This document shows positions 17,580 to 25,926 of a stretch of DNA of 64,000 bases, piece by piece. Position 1 is the stretch's first letter. Each line of letters opens with the position of its first letter. Under the pieces are notes generated by a model. The model was not told where the DNA came from and searched no databases. It was given only the letters and a program-made list of their open reading frames with translations. Source of the stretch: an uncultured Clostridia bacterium (GTDB lineage: Bacteria; Bacillota; Clostridia; TANB77; CAG-508); NCBI GenBank assembly GCA_934183325.1, contig CAKPSH010000009.1, positions 1 to 64,000 on the forward strand. Reading direction: 5' to 3'. A program made the position numbers and the translations under genes.

Positions 17580-18032
17580 TTAGCTTACTTTTCTTATTCT
17601 TTCAATTATTTTATTTGTTACTTTATCTATTTCTGTAGCACATTTTCTATATGTAAATAAATCGTATCCCCATGGATCATCTATATTCATATCTTTGCCA
17701 TTGTTATCTAATCTTGCATATTCTTTCATAGTATATGTTTTATCTGATAATTCAGGGAAAATGCTAATTACTCTTCTTTTATGATTAATTGTTGCACATA
17801 ATATTAAATCCATTGATTTTATATTAGATTCCATTATATTAGTTGCTCTATGTTTCCTCATATCAATATCATATTCTTCCATAGCTTCAATTGTATTTTC
17901 TGGGCATTTCCACCCTGTATCTGCATCTGTTCCACACGAAAATATTTCTAATTCTGGAGCTTTTTTTCTGCAAAAAGCATCTGCCATAGCACTTCTACAT
18001 ATATTACCTGTGCATACAAACATTATTTTCAT
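17580..18032 (-). CDS. ywlE: Low-molecular-weight protein phosphatase (YwlE-like)
   Basis: Members remove phosphate from tyrosine or, in YwlE, from arginine residues marked by McsB. The P-loop CTGNICRS near residue 7 matches the CxGNxCRS form with Ile/Thr choices seen in YwlE-type enzymes. The general-acid Asp lies in DDPWGYD. At 150 aa it has normal length. It ends 24 bases before pcrA. Its promoter is at 18070-18098, divergent from the plus-strand gene at 18213. Whether it is tyrosine or arginine specific cannot be settled here. Confidence 0.85.
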   Translation of the reverse strand: MKIMFVCTGNICRSAMADAFCRKKAPELEIFSCGTDADTGWKCPENTIEAMEEYDIDMRKHRATNIMESNIKSMDLILCATINHKRRVISIFPELSDKTYTMKEYARLDNNGKDMNIDDPWGYDLFTYRKCATEIDKVTNKIIERIRKVS

Positions 18033-18069
18033 ATAAAGATCTCCTTTTTTGTTTTCAGTAAGTATTACA

Positions 18070-18098
18070 AGTATAATTTATTACACAAAAAAAGTCAA
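18070..18098 (-). promoter_or_regulatory. Predicted promoter of ywlE
   Basis: Minus-strand TTGACT (18093-18098), a 17-bp spacer and TATACT (18070-18075). Confidence 0.75.
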
Positions 18099-18149
18099 TG
18101 AAATTTTTCTGCTATATTCTTTTTATTATTTCATCATATTTTACATTCA

Positions 18150-18178
18150 TTGACTATTATTATATAATATGGTACAAT
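18150..18178 (+). promoter_or_regulatory. Predicted promoter of the plus-strand gene at 18213
   Basis: TTGACT (18150-18155), a 17-bp spacer and TACAAT (18173-18178). It is divergent from the ywlE promoter, about 50 bp away. Confidence 0.75.
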
Positions 18179-18212
18179 TGTTTTGTAATAAAGTTTGAAA
18201 GGAAATTTAATT

Positions 18213-19463
18213 ATGGGTAAAAAATCAATTGGTTATATTAAAGATAATAAAACAATATTAGAAGTATTTGCTAAACGTGAATCAGATGATACCATTCACT
18301 TCTATGATTCTAATAATAATTTATTAGCTATTTTTATAAGACCTGATGAATTAACTGTTGCTAAAGAATATCGAGATAGACCTCCTGAATTCTTAAATCA
18401 AATTAATTCATTATGGAAAACTATATATGAAAATAGTGTTTCTCTTGATGAACTTAATAATGAAAAAAAAGAATATATTAGAGAATTAGAATCAACTGAC
18501 AATTCTATTGTAACATCTACTTCTTCTATAAAATTAAATCAAGAACTTGATGAGAGTAAAATTCGCATCAATGATGAAAAAGAAACAAAAGTACATGAAG
18601 ATCAAAATTTTCAATACTCTCAATCTTCTAAACAATTAGAACATAATAAAAAAGCATTAGAAGCTTCTAATATACGTGAAGAAACAAAATTAAGTACACG
18701 AGTTGATGATAGATATACCTTAGGAGATCTTTTAGGAATTGCTGACCAAAATGCTTCTTTAGTATGTGTTGATTCTACTTCTATTGCAGGTAATCAATCT
18801 AGTTCTAAATTCACTTTTTTGATTAAACATCCTGACGGAAGTTTAGAAAAAGCTGATATGTTTTCTCAGCAAGATGGTTTAAATCCTTCTCGTGAAATTT
18901 ATGCTTCTAACAGAGATGGTTCATCTGTTGATAGAGTCCAAGTTCGTTCTATGTATAGGTTCGTTTCTCCTACAGGAAAAGAGGCTATGCTATCAGTTTC
19001 TTATGGAGAAGCTGGTACTTTGAAATTTCATTATGGAGTTATTGATAGAACTAATAATAATCAATGTATGGCTATCCCTCTTGAAACAAATACAACTCGT
19101 TTTGTTACTAAAGAAGTTCAAGATACTTTAGATCCAGAAAGAGGTCAATACCGTTCTACTAACTCGCTTTCTGAAATTGCTGAACACACCAAAAAAGGTT
19201 GTGATGATTTGACTATTAAAGAAGCTGATGGTAATGAAAATACTGGGCATCATCATCTAGACAACGAACAATATATGTTTATTGCATCAAATATTTTAGA
19301 AAAAAATCCAGAATTAGAAGATTTCTATTCTGTTAAAGGTTTGGCTGATGCATTAAAAGATTATATAAATCGTCATCACGATAAACCAATTCAAGAAGCA
19401 ATTAGTGATTTTACTGAAGAATCACTTGAAGACTGTGAACATTTTAAAAGTAAGAATAAATAA
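18213..19463 (+). CDS. Hypothetical protein (416 aa), orphan plus-strand gene
   Basis: I do not recognise a family. Residues 1-70 look like a small beta domain (GYIKDNKTILEVFAKRESDD). A polar, low-complexity glutamate/lysine/serine linker follows to about 150. The C-terminal half is a compact domain with GHHHLDNEQYMF near 350 and HRHHD-like histidine clusters (NRHHDKPIQ). There is no signal peptide or membrane segment, so it is probably cytoplasmic. It is one of only three long plus-strand genes here and has its own promoter and terminator. The ATG at 18213 has an AAAGGAAA site. Confidence 0.75.
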   Translation: MGKKSIGYIKDNKTILEVFAKRESDDTIHFYDSNNNLLAIFIRPDELTVAKEYRDRPPEFLNQINSLWKTIYENSVSLDELNNEKKEYIRELESTDNSIVTSTSSIKLNQELDESKIRINDEKETKVHEDQNFQYSQSSKQLEHNKKALEASNIREETKLSTRVDDRYTLGDLLGIADQNASLVCVDSTSIAGNQSSSKFTFLIKHPDGSLEKADMFSQQDGLNPSREIYASNRDGSSVDRVQVRSMYRFVSPTGKEAMLSVSYGEAGTLKFHYGVIDRTNNNQCMAIPLETNTTRFVTKEVQDTLDPERGQYRSTNSLSEIAEHTKKGCDDLTIKEADGNENTGHHHLDNEQYMFIASNILEKNPELEDFYSVKGLADALKDYINRHHDKPIQEAISDFTEESLEDCEHFKSKNK

Positions 19464-19468
19464 TGTAT

Positions 19469-19497
19469 AAAAAAAAGACCTTTATAAGGTCTTTTTT
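19469..19497. terminator. Bidirectional terminator between convergent genes
   Basis: AAAAAAAGACCTT/AAGGTCTTTTTT forms a symmetrical stem with A and T tails. It ends both the plus-strand gene at 18213 and prfA on the minus strand. Confidence 0.88.
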
Positions 19498-20551
19498 ATT
19501 CTCCTTTTAACTTTTCAGCTCTATCTGCTGTGATTAATGCATCTATCATTCCATCTAGATTTCCATTTAAGAAATCCTCCATTTGATAAATACTCATTCC
19601 AATTCTATGATCAGTTATTCTTCCTTGTGGATAATTATATGTTCTAATTTTTTCACTTCTGTCTCCTGAACCAACTTGACTTCTTCTAGCATTTGTTAAT
19701 TCTGCATCTTGTTTAGCTTTTTCTATTTCATATAATCTTGATTTTAAAAGTCTCATTGCATATTCTCTATTTTGTACTTGTGAACGTTCTGTTTGACATT
19801 CTGCAACCATTCCTGTAGGAATGTGTATTAATCTTACAGCTGATGAAGTTTTATTGATGTGTTGTCCTCCAGCACCAGAAGCTCTAAACACTTCCATTTT
19901 TATATCTGCTGGGTTTATTTCAATCTGTACATCTTCTACAACAGGTAATACAGCAACAGTTGCTGCAGATGTTTGTATTCTTCCATTACTTTCTGTTTCT
20001 GGCACTCTTTGAACTCTATGTGCACCACTTTCAAATTTCATTCTACTATATACACCTTTTCCAGAAATCATAAAAGTAATTTCTTTATATCCTCCAAGTT
20101 CAGTTTCATTTTCATTTAATACTTCTAGCTTCCAGTGTTTTCTTTCAGCATACATTGAATACATTCTAAATAATTCCCCAGCAAATAAAGCAGCTTCTTC
20201 TCCCCCAGTTCCTGCTCTTATTTCACAAATTATATTTTTATCATCATCAGGGTCTTTAGGAATTAATAATATTTTTATTTCTTCTTCAAGCTTTGATATT
20301 TTCTCTTTAGCTATCTTCATTTCTTCTTGTGCTAATTCTTTCATTTCTGGATCTGATAGCATTTCTTCACTATCTTTTAAAGCTTGTTCAGCTTTCTTAT
20401 ATTCTCTATACTTTTCTACAATAGGTGTTAATTCTGCATGTTCTTTCATCATCTTTTGCCATTCTTTATTTTGAGCAATAACAGCAGGGTCACTAATTTT
20501 TACTGTTAAATCATCATATCTCTTCTCAACATCTTCTAGTTTTTGAAACAT
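19496..20551 (-). CDS. prfA: Peptide chain release factor 1
   Basis: RF1 recognises UAA and UAG and triggers peptide release. At 351 aa it is typical. The codon-reading tripeptide appears as PET in RVPETESNGR (PxT form of RF1), and the catalytic GGQ in GAGGQHINKTSSAVR. An AAAAGGAGAG site precedes the ATG. It is the last gene of the rnc-radical SAM-like-prfA stretch, although an intrinsic terminator precedes it (20676-20726). A prmC gene, often next to prfA, is absent here. Confidence 0.97.
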   Translation of the reverse strand: MFQKLEDVEKRYDDLTVKISDPAVIAQNKEWQKMMKEHAELTPIVEKYREYKKAEQALKDSEEMLSDPEMKELAQEEMKIAKEKISKLEEEIKILLIPKDPDDDKNIICEIRAGTGGEEAALFAGELFRMYSMYAERKHWKLEVLNENETELGGYKEITFMISGKGVYSRMKFESGAHRVQRVPETESNGRIQTSAATVAVLPVVEDVQIEINPADIKMEVFRASGAGGQHINKTSSAVRLIHIPTGMVAECQTERSQVQNREYAMRLLKSRLYEIEKAKQDAELTNARRSQVGSGDRSEKIRTYNYPQGRITDHRIGMSIYQMEDFLNGNLDGMIDALITADRAEKLKGE

Positions 20552-20675
20552 AAATAAAACTCTCCTTTTCTTTTAACATAACTATTATATACGATTTTTC
20601 GCTTTTTTTCAATACCTTGTTTGTTACAACTAAAAATCCTTTTATTGTTCTTTACATCTCATGAATAACGTTCCT

Positions 20676-20726
20676 AAAAAAAGTCAATACAATTATAATT
20701 TTTCATAATATTTGTATTGACTTTTA
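20676..20726 (-). terminator. Terminator after the radical-SAM-like gene
   Basis: On the minus strand AAAAGTCAATACAA and TTGTATTGACTTTT form a 14-bp stem around a 20-nt AT-rich loop, then T residues. Confidence 0.8.
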
Positions 20727-20728
20727 TT

Positions 20729-21613
20729 TTAATCTTCATATATCGTTAAAACTTTCATTTCAGATCTTCCAGGCTTTATTTTTTCATTAGGTGTTACTGT
20801 TATATCGACTGAATAAAGTTCTTTTATTTTTTCAACATTTTCTTTTTCAAATCCGATTACATTGTTAACATTACTTGGATGTACTTCTATTTTCACTTCT
20901 TTTACTTTACTATTATATTTTTTTATTTTTCCAACAATACTATCATACCAAATGCTATCTTCTACTAATTGTGGAAAAGCTTGATGAGTTGGTCCAGCAA
21001 TTATTCTTAAATTTTCCTTTTCACTTTTATTAACTACATTCTCATTAATATTTCCAACTGTTATTGCTCTGATCTTTTTTCTATTAAAGATATATATTAA
21101 TTCCTTACATCTTTCTATCGCTTGTTGTAAGGTTAATGGTTTATATTCTTCATGATTAAATTCTTTTTCTAAATCAGTTCCTTTTATTACTAGGACTGGA
21201 TATATCTTTATCAATTCTGGTTTAAATTTTATTAGTTGTTTTGCACTTTCTTGCTCATCTATTGATGTACTGTCTGGCAAACCTACCAGTAATTGATATC
21301 CTATATTCATTCTACATTTTTTTATTAGCTTTGATGCTCTTTTTATATCTTCATAATTAAATTCACAATTACATTTTTTTAATATAAAACTATTTGCAAT
21401 TTTTATTTCTAGTTCAACTGTTATGACATTATGTTTTTTTAAAGTTGTTAAAAATTCTTTTGAAATTTTTGTTGGTATAACTGAAATATGTATTTTTTCT
21501 ACTCTTTTATTCTTCCTTTTTTCATTTGCTTCTTCTAAGAATTTTTCTAACTCATTCTCTGGTATTTGAGTTAAACTTCCAGCATAAAATTGGGTATAAT
21601 TTTTCAAGTTCAT
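20729..21613 (-). CDS. Radical-SAM-derived (ELP3/oxygen-independent-type) protein lacking the cluster motif
   Basis: The middle and C-terminal parts match the radical SAM protein commonly found next to rnc in Clostridia: ASKLIKKCRMNIGYQLLVGL, LIKIYPVLVIKGTDLE, YKPLTLQQAIERCKELI. The expected N-terminus with CxxxCxxC is absent. The residue stretch equivalent to FGGSFT reads YAGSLT, and the STRPD equivalent reads SVIPT. Length is 294-295 aa against an expected 350 or more. Upstream sequence is the rnc 3' end, so no hidden N-terminus exists. It is probably catalytically changed or dead. The start overlaps the rnc stop (ATG at 21616 or 21613). Confidence 0.75.
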   Translation of the reverse strand: MNLKNYTQFYAGSLTQIPENELEKFLEEANEKRKNKRVEKIHISVIPTKISKEFLTTLKKHNVITVELEIKIANSFILKKCNCEFNYEDIKRASKLIKKCRMNIGYQLLVGLPDSTSIDEQESAKQLIKFKPELIKIYPVLVIKGTDLEKEFNHEEYKPLTLQQAIERCKELIYIFNRKKIRAITVGNINENVVNKSEKENLRIIAGPTHQAFPQLVEDSIWYDSIVGKIKKYNSKVKEVKIEVHPSNVNNVIGFEKENVEKIKELYSVDITVTPNEKIKPGRSEMKVLTIYED

Positions 21614-22296
21614 CATCCTTTCTTTGATATTTTTTCAAGTGCATGATGAGCAGCTTGCATTTCAGCTAATTTTTTGCTTTTTCCTTCTCCCCTTGCCAAT
21701 ACTTTACCTTCACATGAAACTTGTGCTTCAAATCTTTTATCATGGTCTGGACCTTCTTCTTTTATGATTTCATATGTAATTTTTACATTGCCATTAACTT
21801 GTAATTTTTCCTGTAAAACTGTTTTATAGTCTTTTATTCCAACATTTTTAGTAGCTTGTTCAATTGCTTCTTTTAGATTGCCTATTATAAATCTTCTTGC
21901 CACTTCAATTCCACCATCTATACATATGGCAGCTATAACAGCTTCTACGCTATCTGCTAAGATTGCCTTTAATCCTGTGATTTTCGCATGTTGTTCACTT
22001 CTTCCAAGTATTATAAATTTATCAAAGTTATGTTTTAGTGCAACTTCATATAAACTATCTTCACATACAACAGTAGCTCTAACTTTTGTCATTTCTCCTT
22101 CTTTTAAATTCTTATAATTATTATAAATATATTCACTTGATATATACTCTAAAATACTGTCTCCAAAAAATTCTAATTTTTCATTACTTTGAATATTTCT
22201 TATATTCGCATATGATGTGTGCATAAATGCTTGTTCTACTAATTTTTTATTTTTAAAAGAATAACCTATACTCTCTTCTAATGCACTATAATTCAT
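21613..22296 (-). CDS. rnc: Ribonuclease III
   Basis: RNase III cuts double-stranded RNA, processing rRNA and antisense duplexes, which is relevant to the antisense module at 57.2 kb. The 227-aa protein has the catalytic signature NEKLEFFGDSILEYI near residue 38, the second acidic site DSVEAVIAAI, and a C-terminal dsRNA-binding domain ending GKSKKLAEMQAAHHALE. The downstream radical-SAM-like gene overlaps its stop codon. maf and ftsZ lie upstream. Confidence 0.97.
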   Translation of the reverse strand: MNYSALEESIGYSFKNKKLVEQAFMHTSYANIRNIQSNEKLEFFGDSILEYISSEYIYNNYKNLKEGEMTKVRATVVCEDSLYEVALKHNFDKFIILGRSEQHAKITGLKAILADSVEAVIAAICIDGGIEVARRFIIGNLKEAIEQATKNVGIKDYKTVLQEKLQVNGNVKITYEIIKEEGPDHDKRFEAQVSCEGKVLARGEGKSKKLAEMQAAHHALEKISKKG

Positions 22297-22381
22297 ACAA
22301 TTTATGATTCCTTTCCATAATATTCCATATTAAGTTATAAGTAATTATATATCTTTATATTAGAAAAATCAATAATTAAAC

Positions 22382-22951
22382 TCAAATATAATCTTTAATT
22401 ACGTCATAAAGTTTATGCATTGGTAATCCAACTACTGTTGTATAATTTCCATTTATTTTATCTACAAAAACACAAAATTCACTTTGTACTGCATATGCTC
22501 CTGCCTTATCTAATGGATTTCCATTTTTTACCCAATTTTTTATTTCTTTTTCACTCATGTCTTTTAAATATACTTCTGCCATATCATAATCCAAATATTC
22601 TTTGAATTTTTCTCCTTTTTGAATAAGTACACATAAACTTGTTATAACTTGATGAGAATCATTTTTTAATTCATTTAACATTCTTATAGCATCTGCTTCA
22701 TTTTTTGGCTTTTCATATATATTTTTTTCCCTTAATACCATTGTATCTGAACCAATTACAATTCTGTCTCCATTTGTTTTATTAAATATTTCCTTAGCTT
22801 TTATATATGCTAATCTTTTTGACTGTTCTGTAATTGCTAAACCTTCCTCAAATGTTTCGTCCGCTCCACTTGGCATTACCGTATAATCAATTTTTAGTAA
22901 ATCCATTAATTCTCTTCTTCTTGGAGATTGTGATGCAAGTATTATTTCCAT
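22382..22951 (-). CDS. maf: Maf family nucleoside-triphosphate pyrophosphatase
   Basis: Maf enzymes hydrolyse dTTP/UTP or modified nucleotides and are linked to septum inhibition. The protein (190 aa) starts MEIILASQSPRRRELM, with the family SxSPRR motif, followed by SGADETFEE, GSDTMV, and PLDKAGAYAVQ. The reading frame is open further upstream, but the ATG at 22951 follows a strong AGGAGG site. It lies behind the ftsZ terminator. Confidence 0.95.
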   Translation of the reverse strand: MEIILASQSPRRRELMDLLKIDYTVMPSGADETFEEGLAITEQSKRLAYIKAKEIFNKTNGDRIVIGSDTMVLREKNIYEKPKNEADAIRMLNELKNDSHQVITSLCVLIQKGEKFKEYLDYDMAEVYLKDMSEKEIKNWVKNGNPLDKAGAYAVQSEFCVFVDKINGNYTTVVGLPMHKLYDVIKDYI

Positions 22952-22971
22952 AATATTTTTTCCTCCTATAC

Positions 22972-23003
22972 AAAAAACAACCCAACTTTTATAGCCAGGT
23001 TGC
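22972..23003 (-). terminator. ftsZ terminator
   Basis: On the minus strand CAACCTGGCT pairs with AGTTGGGTTG (some G-U pairs), followed by TTTTTT. It lies between ftsZ and maf. Confidence 0.75.
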
Positions 23004-23011
23004 ATTTATTC

Positions 23012-24145
23012 TTATTTATTTAAACCTCTATTTTTTCTTAAAAATGATGGTATATCCAAATCTTGTGAATTTCCATTAGCACTTTCTACTGAAGCAGGTA
23101 TTGGATTTACTTTTTGTTCCCAAGCTTTTGATACTATATTATCAGTTGTTGTTCTTGAATATGGAGTTTTTGGTTCTTCTTCAGCAAATCCTGTAGCAAT
23201 TACTGTTATTAATAATTCATCTTCTAATGACTCATCAATTACTGTTCCAAAAATTATATTTGCTTCAGGGTCTACACTTCTTTGTACTAATTCAGCTGCT
23301 GTATTAACTTCTTGTAATCCTAGAGAACTTGAACCAGTTATATTGATTATAACTCCTCTTGCTCCTTCAATAGATGTCTCTAATAGTGGACTTTGAATAG
23401 CTTGTTTTGCAGCATCTTCTGCTCTGTTTTCTCCTGATGCTCTACCTATACCCATATGTGCCATTCCTGTATTCATCATTATTGTTTTTACGTCTGCGAA
23501 GTCTAGATTTACAAGTCCTGGATTTGCAATTAAATCTGATATACCTTGAACACCTTGTCTTAAAACATCATCTGCCATTCTAAATGCATCTATAATTGAT
23601 GTTTTTCTATCTATTATTTGTAATAATTTATCATTTGGTATTACAACTAATGTATCTACTTTGCCTTTTAAGCTTTCTATTCCTCGTTCAGCTTGTGCAA
23701 GTCTTTTTTTACCTTCAAATGTAAATGGTTTTGTAACTACACCAATTGTTAATATTCCCATTTCTTTTGCACATGCTGCTACTGTAGGTGCTGCACCAGT
23801 TCCTGTTCCACCACCCATACCAGCAGTAACAAAAACCATATCAGCTCCTCTTAAAGCCTCAGCGATTTCTGATTTATTTTCTTCTGCTGATTGTGCTCCA
23901 ACATTAGGATCTGCTCCTGCACCAAGACCTCTAGTTATTTTTTCTCCTATTTGTATTCTCGTACTAGCTTTTGATATTTGTAGTGCTTGCTTATCAGTAT
24001 TTACAGCAATAAATTCAACACCTTTTATTCCATTATCTATCATTCTGTTAACAGCATTGTTTCCTCCGCCACCAACTCCTATTACTTTAATAACTGCACA
24101 GCCATCATTTGCTCTATTTATGTCGTCATCATTATATTCTAACAT
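23012..24145 (-). CDS. ftsZ: Cell division protein FtsZ
   Basis: FtsZ is the tubulin-like GTPase that forms the Z-ring. It is 377 aa. The tubulin signature GGGTGTGAAP lies near residue 110, with upstream GVGGGGNNAVNRM and the T7-like segment of the catalytic loop further on (NLDFADVKTIM). A variable linker leads to the conserved C-terminal peptide DIPSFLRKN, which binds FtsA and others. It follows ftsA by 17 bases and ends at its own terminator. Confidence 0.98.
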   Translation of the reverse strand: MLEYNDDDINRANDGCAVIKVIGVGGGGNNAVNRMIDNGIKGVEFIAVNTDKQALQISKASTRIQIGEKITRGLGAGADPNVGAQSAEENKSEIAEALRGADMVFVTAGMGGGTGTGAAPTVAACAKEMGILTIGVVTKPFTFEGKKRLAQAERGIESLKGKVDTLVVIPNDKLLQIIDRKTSIIDAFRMADDVLRQGVQGISDLIANPGLVNLDFADVKTIMMNTGMAHMGIGRASGENRAEDAAKQAIQSPLLETSIEGARGVIINITGSSSLGLQEVNTAAELVQRSVDPEANIIFGTVIDESLEDELLITVIATGFAEEEPKTPYSRTTTDNIVSKAWEQKVNPIPASVESANGNSQDLDIPSFLRKNRGLNK

Positions 24146-24162
24146 CTTTTTACCTCCTAATT

Positions 24163-25410
24163 TTAACTATAAAAGAATTCTTTCATTCTTTCAAAAACCG
24201 TTTTTAAAATACTTTCCTCTTTAGAATTATCTATTGAGCTTGATACTGATTTTGCAAATGGTTTAGATGCAATATATCTTACCAATGCATATGCTGTTCT
24301 ATAACTTGGTCTAATTGTACTTACTAATCTTCCGGTTGAAATTTTTACTGGAATATTCAGTGTTATCTTCCCAGCTACATCGCTCTTGTTTATATTCGTT
24401 ATACCTTGCCCTGTAAGTACTACATTATTGATTCTTGGTTTTAACCCCTGAGACATTATATCTTTATTTACTAGAGAAAACATTTCTTCAATTCTGGCTT
24501 CTATAATTTCAATTAATTCTGAACTTCTGATTGTTTTATTTTTTGAATCACCAATATATGTATTTAAAAAGATTTCATTATCATTGTCAATGAAAGACTT
24601 TAAGGCAAGTCCATATTGTCTTTTTAATTTATCAGCTTCTTCTTCATTTATATTTAATACTAAGGATATATCTCTTGTAATGGTATCCCCGCCTAAAGGA
24701 ATGGTATTTGTATATACAAACTTATTTCCTTCAAAAACTCCTATATCAATATTTCCAGCTCCAACGTCTAATAGCAAAATATTATCATTTAATTCATTTC
24801 TATCAAGAACCAAATTTCTTTCTGCTAAAGTTATTGGAACCATACCATCTATTTTTTCAATTCCTGCTTTTCTAAAAATAGCTGATAGTTGTTTTAAATA
24901 TTCCTTATCAAGAAGTACTACTTGTACCCTTACTGTAAAAGTAGAACTAAAAGCCCCTATAGGGTCTTGAACTATATTTCCATTATCTAATATGAAGCAT
25001 TCAGGTACTACATCTATAACTGTCTTTCCCTCTGGTACCTCTATATCTTTTGCTATCATTAAACTTGCACCAACATCTTTTATTGATATTCCTGCATACT
25101 TATCTTTTACATCCTTTGTTGCTGAATTTTGTACTATAGTTATATACTTCCCTGGAACCGTTACGTAGGCAGAATTTATCTTTAAATTGGCTTCTTCTTC
25201 TGCATCTTGAATTGTCTTAGCAATTGCTCGAGCCACTTCATCCTCATCAATAATTTTTCCTTTTCTAATTCCTTTACATTTAGCTTTTGTAGAAGAAATT
25301 ATTTCAATTTGATTAAAATTATTGACTTCTCCAACAATAGTGGATACCTTAGAAGTCCCTATGTCTAAGCCGACAATTATATCACCTATTGCCAATTTTT
25401 TTTCCTCCAA
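24163..25410 (-). CDS. ftsA: Cell division protein FtsA
   Basis: FtsA is an actin-like ATPase that tethers FtsZ to the membrane. The 415-aa sequence shows VGLDIGTSKVSTIVGE (phosphate 1), LLDVGAGNIDIGVF (phosphate 2) and VLTGQG (adenosine). The C-terminus KTVFERMKEFFYS is the amphipathic membrane helix. It has its own promoter (25434-25462) with phased TGTAAY boxes just upstream, and is followed closely by ftsZ. Confidence 0.97.
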   Translation of the reverse strand: MEEKKLAIGDIIVGLDIGTSKVSTIVGEVNNFNQIEIISSTKAKCKGIRKGKIIDEDEVARAIAKTIQDAEEEANLKINSAYVTVPGKYITIVQNSATKDVKDKYAGISIKDVGASLMIAKDIEVPEGKTVIDVVPECFILDNGNIVQDPIGAFSSTFTVRVQVVLLDKEYLKQLSAIFRKAGIEKIDGMVPITLAERNLVLDRNELNDNILLLDVGAGNIDIGVFEGNKFVYTNTIPLGGDTITRDISLVLNINEEEADKLKRQYGLALKSFIDNDNEIFLNTYIGDSKNKTIRSSELIEIIEARIEEMFSLVNKDIMSQGLKPRINNVVLTGQGITNINKSDVAGKITLNIPVKISTGRLVSTIRPSYRTAYALVRYIASKPFAKSVSSSIDNSKEESILKTVFERMKEFFYS

Positions 25411-25433
25411 TTTTTATATTTTTTTCGTCTAAA

Positions 25434-25462
25434 AGAATATAATATTTTACGTGAAAAGTCAA
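25434..25462 (-). promoter_or_regulatory. Predicted ftsA promoter
   Basis: Minus-strand TTGACT (25457-25462), a 17-bp spacer and TATTCT (25434-25439), about 25 bp before the ftsA start codon. Confidence 0.7.
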
Positions 25463-25470
25463 TAGAATTG

Positions 25471-25509
25471 TGTAATATTTTTGTAATACTTTAGCAATAT
25501 TGTTGTAAC
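25471..25509 (+). promoter_or_regulatory. WalR-like box array upstream of ftsA
   Basis: On the plus strand four hexamers with exact 11-bp periodicity: TGTAAT, TGTAAT, AGCAAT (degenerate) and TGTAAC. The first two with their spacer are TGTAAT-ATTTT-TGTAAT, a perfect match to the WalR consensus TGTWAH-N5-TGTWAH. The array begins 8 bp upstream of the ftsA -35. WalR is known to control ftsAZ in B. subtilis. Confidence 0.65.
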
Positions 25510-25547
25510 AAATCGCTGTATCCTTTACTCTTTGTGCTTTTCCTTTT

Positions 25548-25907
25548 TTAGACATTTTTTTTATTTTTTTTACTTATTTTTTCTATTAAATATTTTCTTA
25601 TTATTGTTAAATTAATAAACATTCTATTTACAAAAACAAAAATTGCTGCTAGATATATGTCAACATTTAATCGATCTCCTAAATATGTCAATAGACTTGA
25701 TAAAATTGCATTTCCAAAAAATCCTGAAACAAACACTTTAAAATCAAAATTTCCCTTTAATGCTGATGTAATTCCACCAAATACTGAATCTAAAGCTGCA
25801 ACAATTGCAATTGCCAAATACCCTGAATATGTATAAGAAATTATGGGTGCATTTATTCCTAATATTATTCCAATTAAACAACCTAATACTATTGCGATAA
25901 CTATCAT
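25548..25907 (-). CDS. sbp: Small basic protein, DUF1290 (Sbp)
   Basis: This 119-aa integral membrane protein has about three membrane segments (GCLIGIILGINAPIISYTYS; AIVAALDSVFGGITSALKG; FFGNAILSSLLTYLGD) and a basic tail (RKYLIEKISKKNKKNV). The segment ALDSVFGGI is typical of DUF1290. In Firmicutes it lies beside DUF881 proteins and ftsA/ftsZ, as here. Molecular function is unknown. Confidence 0.9.
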   Translation of the reverse strand: MIVIAIVLGCLIGIILGINAPIISYTYSGYLAIAIVAALDSVFGGITSALKGNFDFKVFVSGFFGNAILSSLLTYLGDRLNVDIYLAAIFVFVNRMFINLTIIRKYLIEKISKKNKKNV

Positions 25908-25926
25908 ATTCTAATCTCTCCCTTTA

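Noticed and set aside
25471..25509. The phased TGTAAY arrays as CRISPR or plasmid iterons.
   Set aside because: Units are only 11 bp, few in number, and sit at promoters. There are no spacers, cas genes or replication gene.
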